64,000 bases of DNA. It comes from Gracilaria vermiculophylla. Its lineage: Eukaryota > Rhodophyta > Florideophyceae > Gracilariales > Gracilariaceae. A program made the translations under genes and the position numbers. A model generated the notes under the pieces. The model was not told the origin of the DNA, ran no database searches, and saw only the letters and a list, made by a program, of their open reading frames with translations. Positions 1-9,118 of this stretch are shown here, one piece after another (the stretch's first letter is position 1; each line of letters starts with the position of its first letter). The stretch lies in the NCBI GenBank assembly GCA_019155205.2, contig JAHNZQ020003147.1:1732746-1796745 (forward strand), in the 5' to 3' direction.

Positions 1-1
1 G

Positions 2-2932
2 GGCGTCCTCAAGCTCATCATGACCGCCACCCCGTCGAATGCCACCATCATGCGCGTCACCGAGGGCGTCGCGTTTGAGGCCTTTCGCGCCCTGCTTTAC
101 GACCCCAAGTGCGATTTCATTGTCAGCATTGGCGAGTCGGGCGCCGCCTCTGTGTGGGATGCCGACAAATGCGTCAACGTGGGAAAAGTGCACCTCAACG
201 CGCGCAGAGCCAACCACGCCGCCTGGTCCCCGGACGGCGCCTACATTGCCTTTGCCACCGATAACGGCGTCGTGTTTGTGTCGCGCGACAAGTGGACGTA
301 CGAATTCCTGCTGGAGGACGCAGATGAAGACGAGGACGACCCCGACATCGTCGCCCTCAACGGCAAGCAAACCGTGTCGGCCGTCGCTTGGAGCCCGAAC
401 GGTCGCTACCTTCTGGCCGCGAGGGAAAATTTCACCACCGCCTTGTGGGACGTGCCGCAGAAGAAGGTGCTTGCCAGCTGGAAGACTGTCGACGTCCCGC
501 AGAAGCTTCTGTGGCATCCGTCTGCCAACGCGTTTGCGTTCATTGACCGCATTGGGCAGTGGGGCATTGTTCCGGACGTCGTGCCGGCGCACCTGCCTTC
601 GCCGTTTGGGGATGCTGCTAAAATTGAGCTCCCGTCCTTTCCGGAGCACCACGAGAAGGAGAAAGACACCGCGAAACCCCTGGCAGACGGTGACGATGAC
701 GACGACCCCGCCCAGATCAAGCGCTCAAAGGCAAAGAATCGTCAAAAGAAGAAAAGCGAAAAGAAAAGTAAGAAGACCGCTGCCTCCAAGTCTACAAAGG
801 ACAAGGAACCCCTGTCAGAAGCTGAACGGGATGACGAAGACAATGATCAGCAGCTTGAGAATGCATTCACATTCAATGCAAACGAAGTGGAAGCGGATGA
901 TGAGGAAGATTACGAGCGCAACAATTCTAATGAGCATGGATCTACCGACGCTAGTGATGAAAGTGGAGATGACTCTGCATCTGATGAGGAGGTACCCGGC
1001 GAGTTTGAGGGTCTAGAAAACGGGGGCGTTCAGCTACCTCCGAGAAGAAAGAGGAAGAATTCGAACACGCGGTCGTCAAAAGAACGACGCGGGCTTTCCG
1101 AGATTGTGCACGTGCCCTTCATGCCCACCAGTACCCCATTGTCAGAGAAGCAAAACAAAGGAAGGCACATTCTTGCCTGGAATCTTGTAGGTTCAGTACT
1201 GTCGTTCGATGAGAAAACGCATGACATCGTCGCCATAGAATTTGCAGATGCCTCTAAAAGGACAATTACGATCAAGGATCACTTTGGGTACACGATGGCC
1301 AGCATAACAGAGTGGGGTGTTCTGCTAGCTTCACAGAAAAAGAAGGAACACAGTGCTCTCTTTACGTTCAGACCATTCATGTCATGGGCGCACAACTCGG
1401 AATGGACGAGCACTTTAGGTATGGAGGATGATGTCAGCTGCGTGGCCCTTGGAAAGCGGTTTTGTGCCATTGCCACGGTGCCTAGCAACTTGGTCCGCAT
1501 CTTTTCGCTGTCTGGGCTTCAGATCAGCGCCTTTGGCGTCCCGGGCACGATAGTAACGCTTGCAGCGCTCGATGGAAAACTTGCAATCGTCTATGGTGAT
1601 GGGGCTTCAGCTATTTTGAAATGCGAAGTCATAGAGATTGACAACTCTGCGGAAATCGGAGACGTCGTGTACCAAGGAAGTATAGTCATGCATCCACAGT
1701 CGTCAGTGGAATGGATCGGCTTCACGAATGATACAGTCGACCTCTGTTGCTACGACTCCAAGGGCTGGTTTTGGATGTTGACGGACGCAAAGGCTTCAAA
1801 GAGATGGGTTCCAATGATGCAAAACGCAGCCCACTACGGCGAATGCGACTGGTTCTGGGTGGCTGCGGCCACATCTTCAAGTATTATCGGCGTGTCGTGT
1901 CTTTCCAACGAAAGATACCCGGCCGCAAAACCTCGGCCAGCTCTGCGTAGCCTCAAGCTGTGTGCACCCGTGTTGGAGAAGATGACAAGGACAGGAAAGC
2001 CGCCGGTGGTCGAACGGCTGATGAGAACCAAACTTGATTTGCAACGTGCATTGAATAACAAGAAGGAAGTTGAGGAAGAGTATGACTCTGACGATTCTGA
2101 AGTGGAAGAAGCATATGACAGAGTGTCTCGCTTGGAAGTGGAGACCGACAAATGTTTACTTGCTCTGATGGAAGACGCGTGCAAGAGAGAACAAAACATG
2201 CGCGCCTATGATATCGCAACGCGCCTGAATTGCAAGGTTTCTTTCAAGTACGCTGTGCAACTTGCAAGACACTATAAGCGAAACGTGCTGGTGGAGAAAG
2301 TGGATCAGGTTGCCATGCACAAGATGGAAGTGCTGGCTAGCGAAAGGAGACAGTTGAGACAACAAAAGAAGGCGGCGAGGGCCAGCTTGGTGGCGTCGCA
2401 CCAATCAGCGGAGGAGAATGAAGAGCTCATGGAAGTGGGTCAAGACAATGGCGGGACGGAAGTCGTGTCCGATGTAAGAAAGCAAGGAATTCGGAGGAGT
2501 AAGGCCCCTACACCAGTGGAAGCAGAGGAGGATGAAATGGGGAAACAAATTGGCGGGAACGAAGAGGCCGATGCAAGGAGGGTGGCGGGACTGGCAGTAA
2601 TGGACGTCACTGATGACGAGGAGGAGATTGGTGAGGAACGTGGGGAGAGTAATGCAGAGCAAGAACAGACCGTGTCAACGGGCGTTAAAGAGAAACAAAG
2701 TAGCGTGAGACCCAACGGTGGGAGTCTGACACCCGGTGAGGGAAAGGCATCTGTGAACAAGGCGAAAACAAAGAAACGAAAAACGCCCATAGCTGCCTCA
2801 CAGGCGAGCATGGGAGGGCAAGCACTTGGACAGAAAAGCGCTGTGAAGAAAGCACGCTCTTCAAAAGCGAAGAGCGAAAAGGTTGTGGGCTCAAAACCTT
2901 TCTTCAAGAATCGGTTCTTGAAGAAGTCGTAG
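2..2932 (+). CDS. WDHD1: CTF4/AND-1/WDHD1-like replisome adaptor, 5' end outside window
   Basis: The reading frame is open to the window edge, and residues before the first internal ATG (position 20) continue the WD40 pattern, so the gene starts upstream. Order seen: WD40 blades (about residues 1-190, with SPDG and SPNGRYL turns), a long acidic then lysine-rich linker (about 200-380), a second beta-propeller matching the Mcl1/SepB middle domain (about 385-655), a helical segment (about 670-800) and a basic tail. In this family the protein is a trimeric hub that tethers polymerase alpha and other clients to the CMG helicase in the nucleus. I see no HMG box, so the layout is closer to fungal Ctf4/Mcl1 than to vertebrate WDHD1. 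The tail ends in an aromatic/lysine motif near FFKNRFLKK. No introns in the visible part. The family call is strong; the client list is inferred from the family. Confidence 0.9.
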   Translation, partial: GVLKLIMTATPSNATIMRVTEGVAFEAFRALLYDPKCDFIVSIGESGAASVWDADKCVNVGKVHLNARRANHAAWSPDGAYIAFATDNGVVFVSRDKWTYEFLLEDADEDEDDPDIVALNGKQTVSAVAWSPNGRYLLAARENFTTALWDVPQKKVLASWKTVDVPQKLLWHPSANAFAFIDRIGQWGIVPDVVPAHLPSPFGDAAKIELPSFPEHHEKEKDTAKPLADGDDDDDPAQIKRSKAKNRQKKKSEKKSKKTAASKSTKDKEPLSEAERDDEDNDQQLENAFTFNANEVEADDEEDYERNNSNEHGSTDASDESGDDSASDEEVPGEFEGLENGGVQLPPRRKRKNSNTRSSKERRGLSEIVHVPFMPTSTPLSEKQNKGRHILAWNLVGSVLSFDEKTHDIVAIEFADASKRTITIKDHFGYTMASITEWGVLLASQKKKEHSALFTFRPFMSWAHNSEWTSTLGMEDDVSCVALGKRFCAIATVPSNLVRIFSLSGLQISAFGVPGTIVTLAALDGKLAIVYGDGASAILKCEVIEIDNSAEIGDVVYQGSIVMHPQSSVEWIGFTNDTVDLCCYDSKGWFWMLTDAKASKRWVPMMQNAAHYGECDWFWVAAATSSSIIGVSCLSNERYPAAKPRPALRSLKLCAPVLEKMTRTGKPPVVERLMRTKLDLQRALNNKKEVEEEYDSDDSEVEEAYDRVSRLEVETDKCLLALMEDACKREQNMRAYDIATRLNCKVSFKYAVQLARHYKRNVLVEKVDQVAMHKMEVLASERRQLRQQKKAARASLVASHQSAEENEELMEVGQDNGGTEVVSDVRKQGIRRSKAPTPVEAEEDEMGKQIGGNEEADARRVAGLAVMDVTDDEEEIGEERGESNAEQEQTVSTGVKEKQSSVRPNGGSLTPGEGKASVNKAKTKKRKTPIAASQASMGGQALGQKSAVKKARSSKAKSEKVVGSKPFFKNRFLKKS

Positions 2933-3325
2933 TGCATTGTTTGTGAGAATTTTAAAGAATCGAACATTAATATCTTCCTCTAGCGTTTTCTCTACATGCA
3001 CTGGACAGATTGTTCCGTTGAGAAATGCGTTTCTCGTATGGTGTTGTAGCATTGCCCAGCTGCCTGTCAGTCTCAAGGTTCGATGGTTTCACATTTTGAA
3101 ATAGTAAGAGAGCCACAGCCCGTGCAGTTTCGCTCGCCACAGCAGCACTACTTTAGCCAGGGATGTCATGACACGAAGGCGAGATTAGAGTAGGAGAGTT
3201 AAAAGCTTTGTAATGGAAAAGTTAGGAAGAAGGAACTGGTACCGAAAGTAACTACAGAGGGTATCTAGTTACGAGCAAAGGACATGGGCCTTGTTGAAGC
3301 GCATGCCACGAACTGCTCGAACAAG
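2933..3325. other. Gene-free spacer after CTF4
   Basis: Presumed 3' flank of the CTF4-like gene. I see no supported coding region or repeat here. Confidence 0.5.
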
Positions 3326-3766
3326 TCACTTGGCCTTGAAAGGAACAAGATTCCGAAACGACAGAGGTTTCCAGACCATGGAAGCATCGTGCGGGCCATC
3401 ATCACAAGCGAACGCAATAAAATCATCCTCAAAGAAGGAGACCTCGGTGCGTTTCGAATCAACCTGCTTACGCGGCGGTGGCGAGGACACACAACTAGTG
3501 CGCGCAGAGCACGAGATGGACGCGGCGTCTGTGAAAGTGCGAGGCGAATCCGTGTGAGGGGCAATACAAGCGCACATCAAGGATGCTCTCGTCTTCGCGG
3601 AGCGTGCATCAGACATGTCGCGCGGCTGCGCGAGCCACTGCGAGCGGCGGGAGCGCCGCCGCCGCAACGACGGCAGTCGGCGGGAGGCGGCGTCGTAGTT
3701 TGCCTGCAACCCGTTCTCGAGCTCGCGAACCGGCTGCCAGCGGGCGGAAGACTGTGAGACATCCAT
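3326..3766 (-). CDS. Hypothetical 146-aa protein, possible small gene
   Basis: An open frame runs from an ATG at 3766 to a TGA at 3326. The N-terminal part (SARWQPVRELENGL) looks helical, an arginine-rich stretch follows, and the C-terminus has an acidic-aromatic patch (SFFEDDFIAF). No family was recognised. Support for a gene is mostly positional: a TATA-like ATAAAGCGC lies on the same strand at 3839-3847, about 75 bp before the ATG, and the GC-rich spacer beyond it leads head-to-head to the F-box gene. The frame stays open upstream to 3928, but that part is arginine/alanine-rich GC-driven sequence. It could be a chance frame in GC-rich DNA. Confidence 0.3.
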   Translation of the reverse strand: MDVSQSSARWQPVRELENGLQANYDAASRRLPSLRRRRSRRSQWLAQPRDMSDARSAKTRASLMCACIAPHTDSPRTFTDAASISCSARTSCVSSPPPRKQVDSKRTEVSFFEDDFIAFACDDGPHDASMVWKPLSFRNLVPFKAK

Positions 3767-4272
3767 TCCGAAGGGCGGGCTTGAGAGGGGGGGGGGGCGG
3801 TGGCGGCGATGACGGACGCGGCGCTCCACGTGCGCCGCGCGCTTTATGCCTTCTCCGGCGTGCTCCGCCCTCCACTTCGGGTGCGCGACGAGCGCTCGAC
3901 GCGCACGCCGTTTCACGCGTGTTTCCAAATTGCGCCCGTGACGTCACGGTGGTCTGCACGTCGCCCAATAAAGCGCCTCCGGCCGCCGCGCTGGCGCTCG
4001 GCTCGATCTCGCAGTCGCCGGCCCGGCGGCCGCCGGCCGCACCACCGCCGGTCGCCTCCGTCGGGCACCGTCGCACGGTATCTAACACACCCTTCGTGTC
4101 CTGTCCACATCACATGCCAAAACGGTCCACGACACAGGGTTTTACAGTGAAACCCTACTCTGTCAAAGTCTTCCCCCTTCGCCTGCTCTCAATACCGTGC
4201 ACTGAACCTGCAGCATCGCCACCCGTCGCAAATCGCCACGGATAATGATCCGCGTCCGTGTGATTCACCAAC
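3767..4272. promoter_or_regulatory. Head-to-head GC-rich promoter region
   Basis: CpG-rich spacer between the possible minus-strand gene and the F-box gene. It carries the 9-mer ATAAAGCGC in both orientations: minus strand 3839-3847 and plus strand 3968-3976, preceded by CCA. Each points to its nearest downstream gene. A CRE-like TGACGTCA core sits near 3939-3946. Function is inferred from position and motif only. Confidence 0.4.
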
Positions 4273-5118
4273 ATGTTGAGTTCCCCGAATCTCACCGATC
4301 TGCCCGACGATGTGTTGCTGCGCATTGTTTCACTCACCGGCCGTCTTCGCGTGCAGGTCGGTAGTGCCTTTCGTTTAGCCTGTGTGTGTAATCGACTTCG
4401 ATGTCTCATCTTTGCAAACTACTTGCCCGGGCTCTCGCATCTATCTTCCGAAGCCCTTTACACGCTGTCTTTGGCTGATGCGCAGGCCGCCAGAAGTGCC
4501 ATCGAGTCGATGTTTTCGTCCACCACTTGCCTGAAATCGCTCAATCTTAGTGGCTGCTCGCCCGGCCTGATTTCTCACTGCGCCATTTCCTCGCTCGTTC
4601 GCGGCGCACACCAAACTCTCGTTCAAGTGAATTTCGCGCATTGTACTCTGAGCGATGACGTCCTGCTGCCGTTTATGACGTGTCCCAACTTGAGAACACT
4701 CATTCTTCCGAGCTGCGGCATCACGGGCTCAATGTTTAGTCATTCAAAACGCGTCGCCCCGATCGAAGAGCTCGATTTATCCTGGGTCCATTCCATGACG
4801 CGCGAGGGCATACAAGCCGTGGCAGCAATCGCAACGCTGAAAAAGCTGTGCCTGAAGGGATGCGACGTTCTGGACAGTCAAGGCTTGGATGCGTTTTCAC
4901 GATGCGATGCAACCAAGTCGCTGGAAATGGTGTCAGTGGCGTTTTGCCCTCTTAACAATCATTGTCTGCTCAACTTTGTGCGCTGCACCCCCCGGCTGCG
5001 AGAACTTGTTCTTGCTGAGAATCGCGGCAACATATGGCCACAGGGTCTTTATACTGAGACTGGAATCGATGCCATACGCGCGCAATTCCCACAAGTCAAG
5101 ATCACCTTTATCACGTGA
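4273..5118 (+). CDS. F-box and leucine-rich-repeat protein (FBXL type)
   Basis: Single-exon, 281 aa. Residues about 6-50 form an F-box (LPDDVLLRIVSL, then CNRLR), the part that binds SKP1 in SCF ubiquitin ligases. From about residue 85 there are cysteine-containing leucine-rich repeats (SLNLSGCS, TLILPSCG, KLCLKGCD, ELVLAEN), the usual substrate-recognition part. By family knowledge it would be a substrate receptor of an SCF E3 ligase; the substrate cannot be told from sequence. It is shorter than most FBXL proteins, with about six repeats. The start is the first ATG after the GC-rich promoter spacer, and no other in-frame ATG precedes it closely. Confidence 0.8.
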   Translation: MLSSPNLTDLPDDVLLRIVSLTGRLRVQVGSAFRLACVCNRLRCLIFANYLPGLSHLSSEALYTLSLADAQAARSAIESMFSSTTCLKSLNLSGCSPGLISHCAISSLVRGAHQTLVQVNFAHCTLSDDVLLPFMTCPNLRTLILPSCGITGSMFSHSKRVAPIEELDLSWVHSMTREGIQAVAAIATLKKLCLKGCDVLDSQGLDAFSRCDATKSLEMVSVAFCPLNNHCLLNFVRCTPRLRELVLAENRGNIWPQGLYTETGIDAIRAQFPQVKITFIT

Positions 5119-5252
5119 TTTGTTTTCCGTGAGGAATACATCATTCGTCTCAGTAGTGTGAGGTGTTTTATCAGCTGTCGTGGGGTCATGAGCGTCTCAC
5201 AAAACAGCAATGCAGCAGAAAGCGAGCTCTGCGGCTGTGTGGCTTCACAAGA

Positions 5253-5945
5253 TCAGCGGTTTATGAAGCGCTCAACCCATTGCTGATCATCATGCTGTTC
5301 ATATAGGCGTCTAGTATTTGCTCGCAGATCTACCACGTCTACGCGCTCAGGCGTGAGCATCAACACGGCAAACCAGTCAACAGGCTGTTCGCCGTGCACC
5401 ACGCGCGCCTTGTGCTCTTCCGTAAATTGTGGCCCCAGCGGGCGGCCGGGATGTGGGGTGGCGTAACCCTCTCGCGCCGAGGGAGAAAGCGCATGCCACT
5501 GCTTGAAGCGCACACTGGCCAGCTCGGCGTCTCGCTCGTCACTGGTGATGCAGGCGACACGGGAGGTCAAGCGCAGCTGGACACGCGCTTCCTAGCGCGA
5601 CATTGAACGTGCAGGGGGGGGCAACAACGGGTCAGCCAGTGCGCATCGGGCGGGCGGGGCTGTGTGACGCACGCTCGGCTGTGAACGTACGAGAAAGTAC
5701 CAACAGGCCTCGGCGTTGGGGTACTTGAGCAGGCCATCGATTTTGGCGCTTCTACTGTCTGTGGCAATCAGGAGCGATGGGGTCGGGGTGGAGGGCGTGT
5801 GATGCCAGTCGCGAAAGACGACGGTCCTGCACGAAGGGTGGCCGGACACGGTGAGGGTGGCCAGCTGCAAGAAGCGCGAGACTGGAGCCGCCTCCTGGCT
5901 GAGACACGAATTGATCAACTGGTACCACGTCGGTTGAGCGCTCAT
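5253..5945 (-). CDS. FMN-binding pyridoxamine-phosphate-oxidase-like protein (Alr4036 type), two exons
   Basis: Exon 1 is 5691-5945 (85 codons from ATG at 5945) and exon 2 is 5253-5591; a 99-bp phase-0 intron (5592-5690) starts GTACGT and ends CTAG. Together they give 197 aa. Exon 1 has the split-barrel start (FLQLATLTVSGHPSCRTVVFRDW) and the conserved CWYF motif. Exon 2 continues the barrel (EARVQLRL) and ends in the family's usual R-rich C-terminus (NTRRLYEQ). The family is FMN-dependent and related to pyridoxamine 5'-phosphate oxidase; plant members are implicated in vitamin B6 salvage, but the exact substrate is unproven. The two halves are in different frames and only make sense spliced. 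Little sign of a targeting peptide. Confidence 0.8.
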
Positions 5946-6141
5946 GACCGCGGGCGCGACGGCACAGGGGGCTGCACGGCGGGGGCACTGGGCGCGCTCG
6001 CGCGCGCTCGCGCCCAGTACTGGCGCAGTGACATGATGGTGATGGGCGGCAGAATGGATGAAAATGGGCAACACACGTGTGCACCTCGCTGTGTGCTCGC
6101 GCGCGGACACGTGTGCACGCGTGGGCGCTGTGGCGCGGCTC

Positions 6142-6211
6142 GGCGGCCGGCGGCTGGCGGCTGGCGGCTGGCGGCTGGCGGCTGGCGGCTGGCGGCTGGC
6201 GGCTGGCGGCT
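6142..6211. repeat. Tandem 7-bp repeat, GGCGGCT x9 plus one variant
   Basis: Nine perfect head-to-tail copies of GGCGGCT occupy 6149-6211, preceded by a variant GGCGGCC at 6142-6148. Seven is not a multiple of three, so all three frames read through it as repeated Gly/Ala/Trp/Arg/Leu peptides, which creates false open frames. Confidence 0.95.
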
Positions 6212-7076
6212 GCCACGCATGCTGCGCGCACGGGCCGCGTGGGCGCCTTTTTGTTTGAGGTGCTTTCGTTGGCCTCCGCCGGGGGAGCCGTTCGGCGTGG
6301 GCGACTGCGTGCGCGACTGCGTGCGCGAGGTGGGCGCTTCGGCACGAAAGCGTGCGCGAGGCGGACGCGTTCGAGCGTGCGCAGCATCAAGACGTGCTGG
6401 GTGCGGCGCCGTTGGTGGCGCGCCGTTTGCAATGTTGTTACTTCATCGTGGAAAAGCTCAACGCAACGGGCGCAGACGCGGCGCAGGGCGGCAGCGGCGG
6501 GCAGGCGGGGGGGGGGGGGGGGTCCATCGGTCTGGTACGTGAGCTCGAAAAGCATGGCGACGCGTGCATGTGCTCATGTGGAAAAAACGGTGAAGGCGCG
6601 CGTGACGAGCGGTGCGGGCACGCGCGGTGCAACGCCGAAGCAGCCGCGCAGGAAGAAAAGTAGCTGCGCGCGCCGAGACAGTGCGCGTAGCAGGCGCAAG
6701 ACGGTGACTTATTCGCATGTCGACATTGGCGCGAGACGCCGCATCCGCCTCGTTGCCGCTGCCGAGTACCGTGCGGAAAGTGTCTGGAAAGCCGACGACA
6801 TCGCACGTTCTGGAGAAGTCCGCGCTGGCCGCGTCCCTTACACGCGCCACCACCCCGACGAGCACCTGGCGCAGAACGATTCGATTCGCTGCTGTGTTCC
6901 AATCGCATGGCGCGCCCGCCGATTTTTGACACATGGCTCCAATAGAGCGCGTCCCCAGTCCGCGCTGACGTCCTACATTTCCCTCCGCGCACCATGTCTC
7001 CATGGCACCGTGGTGCATTGCGAGCACCATGAGCGACACGTCTCCGATATCCAAAACTTCACACCCGTTCACCTCG

Positions 7077-7084
7077 TATAAAAG
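7077..7084 (+). promoter_or_regulatory. TATA box of the 2-hydroxyacid dehydrogenase gene
   Basis: TATAAAAG at 7077-7084, about 118 bp before the ATG at 7202. A start of transcription 25-30 bp downstream would leave a 5' leader of about 90-100 bp. Inferred from motif and spacing. Confidence 0.6.
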
Positions 7085-7201
7085 CACTCCCCGCCAGCCA
7101 TGTAAGTGTCTCCTCCGTCTCATCCCACAATCTCCAAACCGCAATCGTTGTCCGCCACCTGCGCCCATACCCACCTTTCCCCACCAACCCCCTTCTCCAC
7201 C

Positions 7202-8335
7202 ATGTTGAAACCCACAACGCTAACTTCCTTGTATCCCAACTCCCTCTTGGGAACCTTCAGCCCTCATTTTGTCATGTCTTCCAGCAATGGTCCCATCAAA
7301 ACACCCCCCGTCCGAGTCGTCGTCTACAGCTCAAAACGGTACGAACGAGACTTTCTAACGGCACATCCCGAGTTGGCCAAAATCGCCCCCAACGTGCAGT
7401 TGGAATTTCTAGCCCCTCGCCTCGACGCAACCACTGCGCCGCTCGCCGCCGGCGCCCACGCCGTGTGCATTTTCGTCAACGACAGCGCCGACGAGCAAAC
7501 CATTCAGACCCTCGCAAGCAACGGCACAAAGTGCCTGCTGCTGCGCTGCGCCGGCTTCAACCAGGTCGACCTCAGAGCCGCCGCCGCGAACGGCGTCACC
7601 GTGCTCAGGGTTCCGCAGTACTCCCCGTACGCCGTGGCCGAGTTCGCCGTCGCCCTCCTGCTCACAACCGTCCGAAAGACTCACAAGGCTTACAACCGCA
7701 CCAGGGAAAGCAATTTTGCCATCAACGGATTGCTGGGATTCGACATTCACGGAAAAACCGTCGGCGTTTGCGGAACCGGAAAAATAGGTCAACTGTTTGC
7801 AAAGATCATGCTTGGCTTTGGCGCCAGGGTGATCGCGTATGACGTGTTTGAGAGTGAAGAAGCCAAGAACATGGGTGTCGAATACGTCACCTACGACAAA
7901 CTGCTCGAGTCCGCGGACATTATCAGTCTGCATTGTCCGCTATTTCCGTGTACAAAGCATATGATCAACGCTGAAGCCGTGCGCAAAATGAAGAAAGGCG
8001 TGATTCTCATCAACACGTCGCGAGGCGAATTGGTCGATATGAACGCGCTGATTTTCGGCCTGAGGCGTGGCATTATCGGAGGGTGCGGAATGGATGTCAT
8101 GGAAGGCGAGGAAGAACTGTTCTTTGACGATCACGCTGGAGAGATTTTGGAAGACGAGAAGATTCTCACTCTGCAGAGTCTACCCAACGTACTAATCACG
8201 CCGCACATTGCCTTTTGCACGGATACGGCCATCTCCAATATTTGGAGCACAACGTACGAGAATGTTCTCAAGTTTATGGAGCGGGAAAACGGCAATGCAA
8301 GCGGAACATTGAAGAACGAGGTGACGTACGCGTAG
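7202..8335 (+). CDS. D-2-hydroxyacid dehydrogenase, D-lactate dehydrogenase-like
   Basis: Single exon, 377 aa from ATG 7202 (CCACCATG context). It has the D-isomer 2-hydroxyacid dehydrogenase layout: the catalytic domain split around a Rossmann fold with a GVCGTGKIG dinucleotide motif (about residue 186), the catalytic Arg in NTSRGELVD, the acid in GMDVMEGEEE and the catalytic His in TPHIAFCT. The acidic GEEELFFDD loop and overall similarity point to the LdhA/D-lactate dehydrogenase branch, which reduces pyruvate to D-lactate with NADH; phenylpyruvate or related keto acids cannot be excluded. A second in-frame ATG at 7274 would remove a 24-residue hydroxylated N-terminus that could be a mitochondrial signal. 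The family call is firm; substrate and location are inferred. Confidence 0.88.
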   Translation: MLKPTTLTSLYPNSLLGTFSPHFVMSSSNGPIKTPPVRVVVYSSKRYERDFLTAHPELAKIAPNVQLEFLAPRLDATTAPLAAGAHAVCIFVNDSADEQTIQTLASNGTKCLLLRCAGFNQVDLRAAAANGVTVLRVPQYSPYAVAEFAVALLLTTVRKTHKAYNRTRESNFAINGLLGFDIHGKTVGVCGTGKIGQLFAKIMLGFGARVIAYDVFESEEAKNMGVEYVTYDKLLESADIISLHCPLFPCTKHMINAEAVRKMKKGVILINTSRGELVDMNALIFGLRRGIIGGCGMDVMEGEEELFFDDHAGEILEDEKILTLQSLPNVLITPHIAFCTDTAISNIWSTTYENVLKFMERENGNASGTLKNEVTYA

Positions 8336-9118
8336 TTGTGTTTCGGTGCATCTGTATCAGTACGTTCGTGCTGCTAGCCGTGCTTCACCATGCATCCTTC
8401 TCAAGCCGGTGGCTAAGCGCCTTGGCTGTAACAAACTGAGTCTTTTAAGAAATGTACAACAGAACAATTTTTTTTTTTTGATAACCGATAGCCCAGCTAC
8501 TTTACCTCTTTAAAAGTCACACGTCTAGAAATTCATTTGTCTCACATCTTGCTGCTGGTTGACAGAAAGCTGTCGAACTGTTGCTTCTGGCGTTTTCTGA
8601 AGTATGTCTCTCTCGTGCCGTGGCTCAATTCTGCTGGTACACTGTCAGACCGCTACTGCTTTTCGTGCTTGCAAACATTGGCACATGTTACTCAACTATA
8701 ATCAACAGCGAAACCATCGGGGAGGCGAAAAATATTTGCCCAAAAGAGCCCCACGTGGAAGGGCTCGGTGCCATTGAAGAAATATCTTTCGAGAGAGCGC
8801 GCTGCCTGACCACGAGTGGTGCCTGATGAGTTGAAACTCTCGACCGCTCTGAGGATTCAGTTTGCGCTCAAGAGCGTCAGCACTGCACTACAGTACTGCA
8901 TTCACGGTCATGGACCACTTTGGAAGCAGTTGCGCTGTCCCGAGGCACAGCGCTTACTGCTCGCACGTCCGATGATCGCGCTTCAACTTACAGCATCGTT
9001 GCGCTGAATAAATAAACACAAGTGCAGCAGTTTTGTTTTACGGTTTTTGCAGACGCTCAATCAGTTTGACGAGCGTTAACGGACATGAGATTTCTCGTTT
9101 CGGTACAACGAATTGCCG
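8336..9118. other. Gene-free stretch
   Basis: 3' flank of the dehydrogenase, with a poly-T run near 8470. Only short unsupported open frames. I see no gene, RNA or repeat. Confidence 0.5.

Larger units (their letters stand above)
5946..7201. other. GC-rich divergent intergenic region
   Basis: Lies head-to-head between the oxidase-like gene and the hydroxyacid dehydrogenase. It contains the 7-bp tandem repeat (6142-6211), a run of 16 G (6507-6522) and a TATA box just before the right-hand gene. The long open frames here are low-complexity products of GC-rich sequence, and I do not support any as genes. Confidence 0.5.

Noticed and set aside
3265..3757. Other frames overlapping the 3326-3766 ORF on both strands
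   Set aside because: They overlap the same GC-rich stretch and show no recognisable content.
5946..7081. Open frames over the 7-bp repeat region, up to about 334 codons
   Set aside because: They pass through the GGCGGCT array and other GC runs, lack any family pattern, and lie where a divergent promoter is expected.
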